DNA of 64,000 nt from Pisaster brevispinus (lineage: Eukaryota > Echinodermata > Asteroidea > Forcipulatida > Asteriidae): the NCBI GenBank assembly GCA_023634235.1, contig JAMKCF010000013.1, positions 8,221,827 to 8,285,826 of the forward strand, read 5' to 3'. The position numbers and the translations under genes are program-made. This document shows positions 1-11,925 of the stretch, piece by piece (the stretch's first letter is position 1; each line of letters starts with the position of its first letter). The notes below the pieces were generated by a model. That model did no database searches, was not told where the DNA came from, and saw only the letters and a list, made by a program, of their open reading frames with translations.

Positions 1-190
1 ATTATAACTCAGCTAATTAATGAAGAATTTGAACAATATTACTCTTAGCATAATTTCATGTACTAAGCTTCAGTTTGATATAAGAATTAAGTCTCCCATT
101 TTTATTATTTTAGAGTTTAGGTTCGTACAAAATCGTGTTCAAATGCTATGGCGATTTTGACAGAAACAAAGAAGAATAATAATAATAACT
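1..190. repeat. Direct repeat copy A at window edge
   Basis: This AT-rich stretch closely matches the stretch at about 1719-1910, including the shared start attataactcagctaattaa and a shared (AAT)n end. The two copies bracket the 128-bp satellite. The pair may be the ends of one repeat or two units of a larger array cut by the window edge. Confidence 0.75.
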
Positions 191-294
191 AGACACTAAG
201 TGTTTGTGAACAAACACAAAGCTGTTCCGTTTTGTTGTGCTTTGATTAATTGATCCAGACATTTAAAGTGAGCCTAAGTTCAAGATTGAATGAT

Positions 295-1066
295 ATGGTT
301 CCATTTCCGGTTGACCCGGAATTAAAGGTCAACATGGGGTTACGGTAACCCAAGGCTTATCTTCAATGCTCAAAGGGTTTATAACTGAAAACAAAGAAAT
401 TCGGCTCTGTAGTTCTTGAGATATGGTCCCACTTCCGGTTGACCTAGAAGTAAGATCAACATTGGGTCACGGTAGAACAAGGCTAATCTTCAATGCTCAA
501 AGACTCTATCACTGAAAAAAATTTGAAAATGGGTTGTGTAATTCTTGAGTAATGATCCCACTTCCGGTTGACCCGGAAGGAAAGGTTAACATGAGGTCAT
601 GGTAACCCTAGTTTAATATTCAAGGGTATATAACTGAAAGAAATTGAAAATCGGTTGTGTAGTTCTTGAGATATGGTCCCACTTCCGGTTGACCCCTAGT
701 AAAGGTCAACATTGGGTCACGATTTCCCAAAACTAATCTCCAATGCCAAGGAGTCTATAACTGAAAAAAGTTTGAAAATCGGTTGTGTAGTTCTTGAGTT
801 ATGGTCTCACTTTCGGTTGACCCGGAAGTAAAGGTCAACATGGGGTCATGGTTACCCAAGGCTGATCTTTGGTGCCCAAGGAGTCTATAACTGAAAAATG
901 TTTGAAAATCGGTTGTGTAGTTCTTGAGATATGGTCCCACTTCCGGTTGACCCCTAAATAAAGGTCAACATCGGGTCACGTTTTCCCAAAGCTAATCTCC
1001 AATGCCCAAGGAGTCTATAACTGATAAAAGTTTGAAAATCGGCTGTGTACTTCTTGAGATATGGTG
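295..1066. repeat. 128-bp tandem satellite, about six units
   Basis: Starts of the phrase atggtcccacttccggttga, with small changes, fall near 295, 423, 551, 673, 801, 931 and 1061, a spacing of 122-130 bp. Units also share a gtctataactgaaaa block and a tcggttgtgtagttcttgag block. I see no coding signal. Single CTTCCGGTTg... motifs recur at 9175, 10205 and 39350, so parts of the unit may be dispersed. Confidence 0.85.
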
Positions 1067-1718
1067 CTGCAAAGATTAACTAGTTAAATATTCAAATGTA
1101 GCGCCCGGGACAAAATCGTCGAGCGCCCTGGGCAACAGAATCACGACGTACATGTACACATGCACAAGCTACCGTTTCAATACGCTATAGATCGATATTT
1201 TTGTATAAATAGTGTGCAGCGACTGGTACCCAGAAGTCGGCTATTTCGTTACGGCATTTCGCGTGCATTTTTCTCTGTGTCGCAGGGCATCCTGACTACA
1301 TTTTTAGTCGATGAACGGAACCTTGTCTCCAAGCCATTGGTGTCTGATTTGTCACTGAATCGTTAATTATCGTGGAAATTGTTCTACTTTGATAAGTTTT
1401 AATGACCAGGAACATCTCTTATTAAAAGCAATTAACTTTTCAAAACAGTTTATGTAATTTAGGAAACTAATTCGTAATTTTAATTGAAAATATCGTGTTT
1501 TTGACTGTCAAAACATTTGTCCTTTCAGCGCCAAGTGTTTTGTACACAGAACAAAAACGCGCCAACAAATGACGTCATTGATGACGTTTTATGAATTTTT
1601 TGCCACGCTACAGAGCTACATAATAAGACGAGTCTATATTTGAAAACAGTTTGAGGATCAGACATATACTTCTTGAGATATGGTGGGAACAAGATTGCCT
1701 AATTAAATATTCATGTCA
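1067..1718. other. Intergenic, no gene seen
   Basis: Short open frames here have no recognisable domain. It contains a TGACGTCA site at 1570 and, around 1640-1715, a decayed piece of the satellite unit (cttcttgagatatggt). Confidence 0.5.
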
Positions 1719-1888
1719 TTATAACTCAGCTAATTAATGAAGAACTTGAACAATTTTACTCTTAGCATAATTTCATGTTCTAAGCTTCAATTTGATGTAA
1801 GATCTGAATCTTCCATATCTATTATTTTAGAGCTTAGGTTCGTACAAAATCGTGTACAAAAGCTATGGCAATTTTGACAGAAACAAAG

Positions 1889-1910
<22 letters not shown>
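1719..1910. repeat. Direct repeat copy B
   Basis: Second copy of the repeat at 1-190, in the same orientation, leading into the (AAT)n tract that carries four hairpins. Confidence 0.75.
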
Positions 1911-1920
<10 letters not shown>

Positions 1921-1971
1921 TAATAATCCCAACAAAAACAAAACCTGTTCCGACTGCTAAGTCGGAACAGC

Positions 1972-2007
<36 letters not shown>

Positions 2008-2200
2008 TAATAATCCCAAGAAAAACAAAACCTGTTCCGACTGCTAAGTCGGAACAGCTAATAATAATAATAACAATAATAAAAATAATAATCCCAAGAA
2101 AAACAAAACCTGTTCCGACTGCTAAGTCGGAACAGCTAATAAAAATAATAATCCCAAGAAAAACAAAACCTGTTCCGACTGCTAAGTCGGAACAGCTAAT
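1890..2200. repeat. (AAT)n microsatellite with four identical hairpins
   Basis: An (AAT)n tract is interrupted four times, at 1945-1970, 2032-2057, 2110-2135 and 2170-2195, by the same inverted repeat: arm CTGTTCCGACT, loop GCTA, arm AGTCGGAACAG. Each copy is preceded by an A-rich spacer (aatcccaagaaaaacaaaac, with one base changed before copy 1). The period shrinks along the array as the AAT part shortens. The long minus-strand frame across it is low complexity. Confidence 0.9.
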
Positions 2201-2668
2201 AACGTCCATTGAAAAGGGGTATTGGATTATAGTGAACGAGCACAATTTTACAGGGAATACCGTCGTCTGCTTAATGGCAACACAACACACATAAACAGAT
2301 GTACGCCTACTGGTGGTGTAAACTAAAAGTAGTCAAGTGGAAATAATATTTTATGAAAAGGGAGAGAGGCAGAAACTTCCCAGAAAAACCAGGGTTGAAC
2401 AATGAACAGAACAAAGATTTTTGCTCATGAAAATTTCAATGACAAAACAGCCTGCTTATGCTCTGATCATGTGCTACCGCAAAAAAAAAAAACCAAGCAG
2501 GGTATTGTTTGATTTTGCATTCTTCCCTAACTTAAACCTTGAGGCTGTGCAACCCGATAGGCTTACGGCTTGGAGTTTGGCTTTGCTACTTTGTCGCAAA
2601 GACATTTGGGAGTCCCTACAGCGACAAACTTGGCACGAAGTTTTGAGACAGGGAGAGTTTGCAAAATA

Positions 2669-2732
2669 ATGGCGGGAAAATTACTAGCACTTTTTGCAAG
2701 GACCGTTTGCATTCTGGCGATCATATCTAATG
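2669..2732 (+). CDS. PLA2 gene 1, exon 1 (signal peptide)
   Basis: Starts at ATG in gcaaaataatggcggg and encodes a basic start followed by the hydrophobic run TVCILAIIS. It ends phase 1 before GTGAGTAA. The aligned signal exons of genes 2-4 start at the same place, which supports this start. Confidence 0.92.
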
Positions 2733-5700
2733 GTGAGTAAAGAAGGTTTATTTATGTTATAACATTATTTGTTAGTTCATTATTTTACAACTTGTTGTCG
2801 GCAGCTGTCATCAGACGTCGCCAGTTGTCGGCTTTTAGTGCGACTCGCAAAAAAGAGTGAGCAGCAATGGGAAAATAAATCTGGCTATAAATGCTTAGGC
2901 ATAATAGCTGTCATCAATACGTCTGGGAGTTACTTCTGTACCTCACTGGAGATGTTAAATGAGGGCATATCAATGGTAATAAAACACAAAAATTATGACA
3001 AAACAAACTTACTAAGTAAAGAGCGCTGGAAAGCTATTGATGTTATAAAACATTGATAAATACGACACAGTTTTAGAGAAAGAGGTAAATTTTCACCCCA
3101 AAAATGTGAATATGAGAAATTCTAAGGCATCTGAAAGCACACTTTATTCTATGCAACAAGGGCAGTTTTTTCTGTCGTAATTTTTTTGCAGTTTTGATGA
3201 TTAAGCCAAAATGTCACTTGTTTGTTAATTTGTTTGTTAATGTATTGGGATACACCAAGTGAGGATACTGGGCCCACTTTCATAGAGCTGCTTAGGCTAA
3301 GCAAATATAAGCAGGCTACAGTCACAGTTTTTACATGTGACATGGCCTTTTGCCTGGTAGCTTTATTCTGGTTATCATAATTGTGTTGTACTAAATCACT
3401 TTTTGTGTTTAAGCATTTCTATAAAATTAGGCTCTGGTCTTTGACAATTGCCAAAGCTTCACCCAGCTTGTAAGAGAAAATAAGAATTTAAGAGTAGTTT
3501 ATGAGAAAAACATGAATGTCACGCTTACTGCATGAGGCACAAGACAACAGTTTTAACATAAGGGTCTTGTCACACGAGGCACTTTTTGCAGGCAACCAAC
3601 TGCAGTGCATGCTACAGGACCACTTTGGTAGCTTAGGAGTAATTTTCTCGAACAATGTCTTACGATCACCATGGTCAAAATTCAAATGTGAATGGCTTTT
3701 AATTTTTGGAGACTGCCTGGAACTGGTTGCCCGTAAATTGCCTCGTGTGACATGGCCCTAATAGTACCAGTCGTTTTAGTGTTTTTCAGTCTTCACCTTC
3801 TTGAGATTTTACATGAAGCTCTCAATGGCGTATAACAAAGATTTATCACGAATCGTCAGCACTTGTTCTTTGAGCAACACATTTAAGGCAGGGTATACAT
3901 TTGGTAAATGTCAAAGTTAAGTTTCCTCAAGTGGTGTATCCCAACATATGCATGCAATAACAAACCTGTGAACATTTGGGCTCAATTGGTCGTTGAAATT
4001 GCAAGAAAATATTAAAAGTAAAAATACCTTTGTTTAATAGAATCGTGCTTGTGCAGATGCATGAGAAAGCCTTCATGCCTGAAGCCTTTCTCAGGTTCAA
4101 TTTTTGGGGTGAAAATTGACCTCTTCTCTAAAACTACATCACTTCGAAAAACGAAAACTACATCACTTCGAAGGGCTCGTTTCATATTGTTTTATATTAT
4201 CAAGAGCTCTTTGGTGCTCTTAATAATAATAATAATGGCTTCTTATATAGCGCATATGTCCGCCACTCAGTGACGCTCCTGGCGCAGTAACATACAGTAT
4301 TTCCTGCAAGATTTGGGTATACGTTTGAATTATGAGACCTAATTCTGATAGCACCATGTAATGTTTTACAAGGTGCTGTGGCGCAATTTGCTGCCGATCG
4401 GACCAGGAAACACCGGGGTGAACCCCTTCTCTTTTCGATAAGTGCACTGGGTTCTTTTACATGCGTTACATAACACATGGGACCAAACGGCTTAACGTCC
4501 CATCCGAATGACGAAGCAATGGTGAAGTGTCTTGCTTAAGGAAACAAGTGTCACGGCTGGGGATTCGAATCCACACTCTGCTGATCAGAAACACCAGAGT
4601 TTGAATTCGGTGCTCTTAACCGCTCGGTTACCAAGTAAGGTTTTTTTCCCATTAACTTGTGAAGTAGTTACCAAAAGTACACCATAACGTGCTTCTCTTT
4701 GACCAGGTACCCTTGTGCGCTCAAAAGGTGCATACGGTTATGATTATATACTAAAGATTTTCCCAGTCAATTTCATTAGAGACACACTGTCGTTAAAAAA
4801 AAACCGACCTATTATCACTCTATGGGAAAACTTCAAGGCTTTGGGGTTTTCATAGGAAAAATAAGGAAGTATTTAACCTGTCAATTTGCCCTTAACACCC
4901 TACTCTACGTCCGCCCAGCACGTCCAGTAGTGGGGACAGCCTATTTCGGGAGACCTGTAGCAGTTGCGATAATTAATTGAAGGGTACTGCTAAAACATCT
5001 TTTTAATAAATAAGTTAAGAATGAAATAGGCCGCACTTTTTACGAGAGTGTGTCTCCAATGTTAAGCAAAAATTAATTCAATTTCATTCAAACTCATTTT
5101 TATTCACACTCTAATTCAATCAAACGAGTGTTTGTTTTAACTATCTACATTCAATTTCGTGTTTGTGCACACATAACTGTTTCGTTCTTTTCATTCCTGT
5201 TCGTCTTATATTCTTTATTTATAGGTATTCAGGACTACATTTTTGGTACCTTTCTATTATAATGGAATTACTATAATGGAATTACTCATATTGATGAAAT
5301 TGAATGGTTTATCAGCCTCAGTGCTGCTGGCTTTTAAGAACTTGATTGATCGTTTCGACCTAAATGATATTTGACAAGTGAATGCAAAACCGTCGTACTT
5401 GAGTTGTTTAAAGTTGATGCGATTGAACATTCCTGTTCAAACAAAATAAGCCGAGTGTTGTGACTGTTTGAGGTTTTGTTGGAAATAACCTGGAAAACCT
5501 ACAATAACCCAGAAAGCTTTGCAGGCTTCTCGACGAGGTTGCATGATGTGCACTTTGAACTACGATTTAGTGGTTGTGAATTATTGCACCCTTTCTTGTC
5601 CTTTTCTACAGGGGACTGTGCCTCAAGGCAGAAGCGCTCCGTGCCGCAGTTCGGTTATCTGGTCGCTTGTGCCACCGGGGAAAATCCATTGCACTATAAT

Positions 5701-6590
5701 GGCTACGGGTGTTACTGTGGAATTGGTGGGGGAGGAACGGCAGTTGACGCAACAGACAGGTAACTATTGTCGCAATGCTAGTAGAGCAAGTTCGGGTGCT
5801 ATACTTTAGTCAACATGCCATTTGAGTCACGCATGCCGTCACCGTTCTCACGAAGAACCACATATCCAAACGCCTGATTGAGGTTTACATTTTACACTCT
5901 GCTTGGCTTAAAACTACAAAATCTGCAAAACTAAAGCCACGGTTTGCGGTTTAAGATCTCTCATATGATTCTGTGTAAGTTTTACCTCTGCATTGGCTAA
6001 CTAATTTCCTTAAATATACTGGCTAATTACCATAGTAATTAGTGAAAGATACGTGTCTCTTCGTGAAACCTAAAAAGTGATACTTAAACATACATAGGAA
6101 AGGGGCGCGTATGTCACGTGATCACGCGCACACTGACATACGTGGCTCTTCGTGAAACCCGAAAAAAGATTTGACCTACAATTTACGCGCTCCTGCTGCA
6201 ATGTATAACAATGCAATTTAGGGGCCTGTGGCTCTTCTGAAGACGTAAAATGCTGTTATTGGGATAAAGGCACCTTCCTGTAAAAATCACTAATTTTACA
6301 TTTTAAGATATGTGGCTCTTCGTGAAAACGGTGACGACATGGTCTCTAATATTTCACTCGAACGCGTAGTCGCTTGATTCGTAAAAATTATGGTAAAAAA
6401 AAACTTTTAAAAAACCTTGTCGACTTTAGTCATCCACCCGAACTTGCACCTCTGTTACTCGAGGGAGATGAAAGAACCATTTTACGGTATAAATTGAGAA
6501 TATCTACTTTACTGTGTATTTTATTATTATTATTAATTTTTTTGAGAACTTGTCTTGCTTTGTTTTTATTTTTCTGTCACACAGTGGATT

Positions 6591-6626
<36 letters not shown>

Positions 6627-8319
6627 GGGGGGGACAATATAATGTCCCGCTGACTAGTTATTAGGCCTACCCCTCGATGTACTATGCGAAAGTAGTAGTC
6701 CCGGCCAATTTCCTACCTTGCTTCCCGTCCATGTGGTAGTTAATCAGCGGGACACTGTCGTATCCCGAATTCCGAAATCTACTCCGCGGCAGAAGAATTA
6801 GCAAGAAAAGTTCTAGAAGAAAATTTACATTGCAAGGTGGATAAATGCACGGTGTTACCGCACACCGAATACATTGATACACTTCACCATGCGTTGCCAC
6901 AAGCGCCACAATTTTACAGTATTTTTAGAGGAACATGACGTAAAAGACAAGCTGCTGCAATTTGTTAAAACGTCATTGTTGACGCAACTTTCAGCCCCAA
7001 AGTCCCTCACAGCTTTACATTTCGATGATAACACAATAATATCAAGATCTGTCACTTCATTAAAACTCCAGACTTCTCCACTGCTCGCAAGGCTCCTCAT
7101 TGATCCGTCACAATGCACAACTTTCCCACCATTTTCACTTTGGCATAATTTGCGGGTGCTGTGACATAACATAAAATAACAATTCAAATTTATAAGGCGC
7201 TATTCCATCAAGATCATAGCGCACTAGAAAGAAATTAACATGGAAAAAGGTGAGTTTTAAGGACTTTACGAAAAGCAGATAGAGTATTAGATTCCCTAAT
7301 GGCAATAGGAAGATTGTTCCAAATCATTGGCCCAGCCACACTGAAAGCCTTTTGACCGAGAACTTTGTTTGCTCGAGGAACATTCAAGCGAGTGATGTCA
7401 AGTGTGGACCGAAGAAATCGTTGAGGAGTGTGATGTGACAGTAAAGTGGTAATATAATGAGGTGTAGTTTTGTTGAAGCATTTACAAAAATGAAGAGCAA
7501 TCTTAAAATGGATTCGTTCTCTAATTGGTAGCCAATGAAGTTCCCTAAGTGATGGGGGTAATATGTTCTCTCAAGGGTATGGACAACCATGATCTGTGTT
7601 ACAACATGCTGGAAGATACGGCTACGTGCTGTGCTTCGACTCTTTGTTCTTTTCAGCTCGATAGTAACACAAAGTTACCCAGAATCGTCACGTCATAACA
7701 TATCCCCTCTTCCCAATGCTCCTCATTGATCCGTCACAAAGACTCAACTTTCCCGCCAATTTGGCGTAATTTTCAGTTGCTGTCAAAGCCATGATCTGTG
7801 TTACGGCAGGCTGACAGAAGAGGGAACGTGCACTTGGGATTTTGACATATACTTGATTTTGTATCAAAGCAGCCAATCAAACTGCGGCACAGATGACGTA
7901 CAGATTACATGCAGTAAGTGTATTTAATTAATTAGTATTTGGTAGTTGGTTTTATGTTCTTGGTTTCGCTGTATTGTGCTTTCTTTTAACCCCCCCCCAA
8001 AAAAAAAAAAAAAATCAAAAAAGTTCCACTTTACAGTAATGGTTACGTTAACCCATAGAGAAAGGTCATTTCTCTATGGTTAACCCTACTAGCTAAATGA
8101 TAACAAGGTGCACTATCTGCAAGGCAGCTGCTGCCGACAGTAAAAGAAAAACACGCTGTTTGGAATAATCAGACACTTTTTAAATATCTTTGTGAAGTAA
8201 TTTTCTCTTTTGAGAGTCTGCAGGTATCAATCATTACAAAATAATTCAATTGTTTTTATTTGAACAGAAATAATGATTTCCTATCGGAAGACTAGCTGTT
8301 TGTATGTTGTTGTTGTTGT

Positions 8320-8395
<76 letters not shown>

Positions 8396-8404
8396 GCCGC
8401 CGCC

Positions 8405-8474
<70 letters not shown>

Positions 8475-8760
8475 GTTTGTTTTTCTTTGTTTGTTTTCGG
8501 ATTTGTTTTTACAGTACATTATGACCCCCAGGGATTTGTAAACTAAGGCAGTTCGTTATACTATTGTGAATGTTTCACAATCATTTCCAGAGAAAGCAGG
8601 GAGGTACACCCATCCGCAGAAATTTTTCGCCAATCAAAGGACGAAATGTGCAGAAGAAGTGTGCAGATGCGACAGGGATGCAGCCCTCTGCTTCAAGACG
8701 AATAGAAACACATTCTCTCAAAGATTCGTCAGGTTCGACAAAAAAAACAATTGTGCGTAG
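2669..8760 (+). CDS. Secreted phospholipase A2, gene 1 (four exons, 172 aa)
   Basis: Exons 2669-2732, 5612-5759, 7777-7913 and 8591-8760 all have GT-AG borders and chain in frame (519 nt) to a stop. The order is: signal peptide (about residues 1-21), short propeptide ending QKR, then a group IB-like PLA2. The calcium loop is [11 protein letters not shown] (53-63), the catalytic pair CCQSHDLCY (72-80, His76 Asp77) and the distal motif [11 protein letters not shown] (141-151, Asp144). The mature part from Ser31 has 14 cysteines, including one at mature position 11, the full group IB number. By family knowledge it hydrolyses the sn-2 ester of phospholipids with calcium, outside the cell. Related sea-star enzymes act in digestion and venom; which applies here is not visible. 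Ser71 replaces the Arg seen before CC in gene 3. It is the most diverged and compact gene of the cluster. Confidence 0.93.
3788..3905 (+). repeat. Intron-1 block shared by all four genes
   Basis: The stretch with gagattttacatgaagctct, then accgtatg-like aaagatttatcacgaat and ttctttgagcaaca, is a diverged version of blocks near 14765, 36940 and 59725. In each gene it lies 1-2 kb downstream of the signal exon, so it is inherited with the duplication and is not an independent insertion. Confidence 0.7.
4215..4645 (-). mobile_element. tRNA-derived SINE, minus strand
   Basis: Read on the minus strand it starts with a tRNA-like head: box A region aaccgagcggttaagagc and box B gtggattcgaatcccc, with spacing suggesting a class II (Leu/Ser-like) tRNA. 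A body of about 300 bp follows, containing aagaacccagtgcacttatc and gaaggggttcaccccggtgt. It ends in a gcgctatataagaagcc stretch and an (ATT)n tail. This is the layout of a V/Deu-type SINE, but the family name is not checked. It sits in intron 1 of gene 1. Confidence 0.82.
4650..5611 (+). other. Rest of PLA2 gene 1 intron 1
   Basis: No exon seen. The last 150 bp before exon 2 (aacccagaaagcttt... to the acceptor) resemble the same positions in genes 2 and 3, so this is conserved intron. Confidence 0.6.
5612..5759 (+). CDS. PLA2 gene 1, exon 2 (propeptide and calcium loop)
   Basis: Acceptor ttttctacag, donor CAG/gtaact, phase 1 in and phase 2 out. It encodes GDCASRQKR, a likely dibasic processing site, then the N-terminal helix and the [11 protein letters not shown] loop through VDATD. 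The Pro before Val-Asp that is present in gene 3 is Ala here. Confidence 0.93.
5760..7155 (+). other. PLA2 gene 1 intron 2, proximal part
   Basis: No exon seen. It holds four copies of a tgtctcttcgtgaaa-like phrase (6055, 6145, 6230, 6310), a T-run followed by a G-run at about 6595-6635, and from about 6950 a first, diverged copy of the intron sequence that normally precedes exon 3. Confidence 0.6.
7156..7640 (+). pseudogene. Broken duplicate of PLA2 exon 3
   Basis: The left remnant (7156-7165) reads TGC TGT GAC after a normal pre-exon context (tttggcataattt), but the acceptor AG is now GG. The right remnant (7586 to about 7640) resumes at CAT GAT CTG TGT TAC, the His-Asp-x-Cys-Tyr core, then drifts. 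Between them lies a LINE fragment, with two codons' worth of exon split around it as expected. The functional exon 3 follows at 7777 after a repeat of the same intron sequence, so the intron2-exon3 segment was duplicated and one copy was destroyed. Confidence 0.75.
7166..7585 (-). mobile_element. LINE 3' fragment (CR1/L2-like reverse transcriptase C-terminus)
   Basis: On the minus strand, 7560 down to 7242 is open and reads as the conserved C-terminal region of a non-LTR retrotransposon: [14 protein letters not shown], then TPHYITTLL, then [17 protein letters not shown] and ending LKTHLF. It is 5' truncated, as is usual. It is inserted antisense in the duplicate exon 3. The clade is an estimate. 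Confidence 0.85.
7777..7913 (+). CDS. PLA2 gene 1, exon 3 (catalytic His-Asp)
   Basis: Acceptor aattttcag, donor A/gtaagtg. Encodes CCQSHDLCY and continues with the TCTWDFDIY and SNCG segments to ITC. The donor base before GT is A; genes 2 and 3 have C. Confidence 0.93.
8304..8472 (+). repeat. (TTG)n/(CTG)n/(CGC)n trinucleotide array in intron 3
   Basis: About 170 bp of TTG, then CTG, a short CGC core, CTG and TTG again. The poly-Gln, poly-Leu and poly-Ala frames it opens are artefacts. The flanking gactagctgtttg matches the flank of the intron-3 arrays in genes 2 and 3. Confidence 0.95.
8591..8760 (+). CDS. PLA2 gene 1, exon 4 (C-terminus)
   Basis: Acceptor atttccag; phase 1 in; stop TAG. 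Encodes [21 protein letters not shown] and a basic tail ending NNCA. The last Cys is the probable partner of the loop Cys55. A second AG two bases downstream would break the frame. Confidence 0.93.
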
Positions 8761-11700
8761 CTCCAAACACCTCTTGTTAGGTGTTCGGGCATTTAGCCTG
8801 AACAACTCGTTGTTTTTGTTCGAGTTGTTATTTTGTTTTTTGGTTTTTTTTAAGGCATTCAGCCCGAACAAGTAATTGATTTTGTTAAGTTTTTTTCTTC
8901 TTCTCAGAGTTTTTGTCCGAAAGCAAATGCATAGTTGCAAAACTTATATCACCTTGAAACTTTACATTTACGTAGACTAAAACTTGTAGATGATTCTAAT
9001 AGTTAAACGTCTTTATGACGTCATCAGTTGTAAAAAACTGTAAATCAAAAGTTATTATTTCAAAAAATCATAACTCAGAAGAACAAGAGCTATTTCAACA
9101 ATCTTTACGTAATCGGAGATGTCATCAAAAAGTAACAATCGCTACACAAACTTTGACCCCATTTGACCTTGACTTCCGGTTGAAACCGGAAGTTGAACAT
9201 TTCAACAATTCTTATCTCAAGAACTACTCATACATTGGCCAAAATATTTACATCAGAGTTTAGTTCGATGAGCCTTCTCATACTTTTGCACAGATATGAT
9301 ACCAATTTGACCTGATTTTCTGGTCGGAATCGTACGTAAAAGCCAACGTTTTTAATGACCCGCATCTAAACTGTGTATGCTGTCTATCACTGTTGCTGGC
9401 TGTTCCGCTCCATTGATCGCAAGGTGCAAAGTCCACGAAGCCTTAACAGTACATATCATATACATGGTAGTGCTATATAGAATTAATATTGACAAATATT
9501 GGCTTCTCCGTGAAAAATAGCTCAGTCCATAACCTGCGTGTCTGTGAGAACCACATCGCCGACTGTTGGGCCTATAGGGTTCAAATAGATGAAGCTTCGT
9601 TATTCTCCAAAACAGACGTCCTTGCAAACCTCGTTAACAATCAATGTTAGGCCTAATCGTGTGCATTTGTAGACTTTGTGTAAAGTGTGTATACAGTTTG
9701 CTAGCTCACAACAAAACATTAACATCACCTTAACTAAACGCCTTAGCCTTACAGAATTGCATTACAGAAATCATCTCTTTGTTAAAGTGTCATCATGACG
9801 TCATCAAGCATCTTGTGCCGTCACCTTAAAGTTGCAGTTTTACGTGATCTGTATCATACAAACAAAAAGGGCCAGGGAGCTGAAACCTGCAATTTATTAT
9901 GTGTTCCCGAACAACTAGTGTTTGTTTTAACAAATTACCGAGTCTAGTTACTTCTTCTTCTTCTCCGCGGTGATTGTCCGCAAATAAAAACACACTTCCT
10001 AAGCTCACATAAACGTGAAATTTCACACACACATATAGATATTCATTAATCCACTGTAGTGACGTCATCATGACGTCATCAGGTGTCGAATTACACTAAA
10101 TTAAACTGAATATGCACAATGGATTTCCACAACCCATACATCATCGGATAGGCCTTTTATAACTCTACAAACGCTACACAGAGTGTGACCTCAATTGACT
10201 TTCACTTCAGGTTCAAACCGGAATTTGAAAATTTCAAAAATTCATATCCTAGAAAACTACCTTATGTTTACTATAAATTTTACATCAGGTTATAGATGTG
10301 TAAATGCCCAAACTGTTGCACAGAGATGATAACAATTTTACTTTGGCATCTAGTCAAAAACTGGACGTCAAAGCGCACGTGTCTGTTGACCTACATTGTA
10401 TGAAAAAAGCACGATAGTGTAGGCCTACACATAGTCTGAACGTGTACAGCCTCATGTACATTGCACGTGTACATGTACAAATTTATTGCTATCTATGTGA
10501 GGACTTTCCTTTGTCCCTCTAACTTAACACTCTCCATAGACTTAGCGCACGAAAAATGTGAGAACACAAAAATACAAAGGATTCCAATGTGAGGACAGTA
10601 TTGTCCCTTTTGTATTCCTTTGTTCTACTGCCCCCACTCTTATGGTATTACCATTACATTGCACGTGTGAACAGCACGTGTACTTTAGCCCTGACGGCCT
10701 TTCACTTTCGTATATTTGAATCTGTGTAGCAGAGAGGAAGAGTCCAGTAATGGGCTACATGTATTATGTTCTTTAACTTACATATGTATGGAAGGCATTT
10801 GGCATCGCTATTATATTTAAATTAATTTGTAAAATGTTTATCTAGCTCTACAATTTCATGCAGTTTCAACGCTTCAAGAGCTTTACTTTTTTTATTGATG
10901 GTAATTATGTTGATTTCTTTTGGTTAATACTGTCATATTTTATCAATGACTTGAAAAGGGTTCAGATCTCAGCCTTGTATACCATGTACTGAGACCATGA
11001 GATGAAACCGCATTTTGGGGATGATGACGCCATCGATAACGTTTTATTACATTAAATCAACATATAATATTTCGAAAGTTCATGTCTGGAGAACCATAAT
11101 TGCTACATACAAGATATTTCTAACAAATGAAAGCTATTAAAGTGTTGTACCAATTTTATACAAAGTGTGACCCCGTGAGACCCTTAGTCCCTCCCGGTCA
11201 AAACTGGAAGTTGAAGTTAAAATAAAAATTCGCGGGCCTATTTAAGGTCTGCAAAAAATATGATCTGGATTTTGGACATAGTCTCTCTGTATAAAGTAAA
11301 GTTTTACCCTGGACCTTTCAGTTAAAAGAAAAACGACGTAATCATATTTCAACAGCGCCCTCTCATGACAAGTTGTTAACAAAGAAACTATTTCGCTGAA
11401 AACCTGTTGAAAGTTCAACATGGTTTAAAACTGTTCACATACTTATACATCTTAATATCTGGATAACAAATGGGCTATGGTCTCATGATAACGGCAACAG
11501 TTATCAAATTAGGCTTGACCAAATTTTCCTATTTCAAAAATGCAATTCTTTAGAATCACAACTTACCTAACGTTTAGTACAAAGACATGTTTACCATATT
11601 TTCTGTTTACTTTTCACCAGCTTTGCTAGTTTATTTAACATGTTTACCGAACATATTTAACTTGTTTTTGTTTGAACACAAAATTAAGTATAGTTTTGTA

Positions 11701-11925
11701 ACTGTATTTCCTGTTAGGACCGGTGTCATAGGAAATTATGCCAGGAGGTTTTGTCCTCTATGTGGGAAATTAACATATGCTTACTGAGGTTTATTCAAAA
11801 GAAGGCACATAGGTCACCGTATCGGCATGTCCAAATTGATGACTAATATTTGGCAGTTGCTTTGGCAATGGCTACATTGGGCAGCAATTTCCCCTAGGTT
11901 AGACACTCGAATGTCTTCTCGTGAA
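8761..11925. other. Intergenic between PLA2 genes 1 and 2
   Basis: No gene seen. It contains TGACGTCA sites at 9016, 9796, 10060 and 10071, and two CTTCCGGTTgaaACCGGAAG-like stretches (9175, and 10205 in weaker form). Open frames are short and without motifs. Confidence 0.55.

Noticed and set aside
1787..2290. 167-codon minus-strand frame with repeated SCSDLAVGTGFVF
   Set aside because: It reads the four identical hairpin modules and AAT repeats, so the protein repeat is a DNA repeat effect.
6595..6635. Processed pseudogene or retroelement tail at the T-run
   Set aside because: No gene-like sequence precedes it and no target duplication is visible.
7688..7876. Minus-strand frame over 7688-7876
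   Set aside because: Shadow of the PLA2 exon 3 on the plus strand, which has splice sites and the HD motif.
8292..8546. Poly-Gln, poly-Leu and poly-Ala open frames
   Set aside because: All are readings of the TTG/CTG array in intron 3 of PLA2 gene 1.
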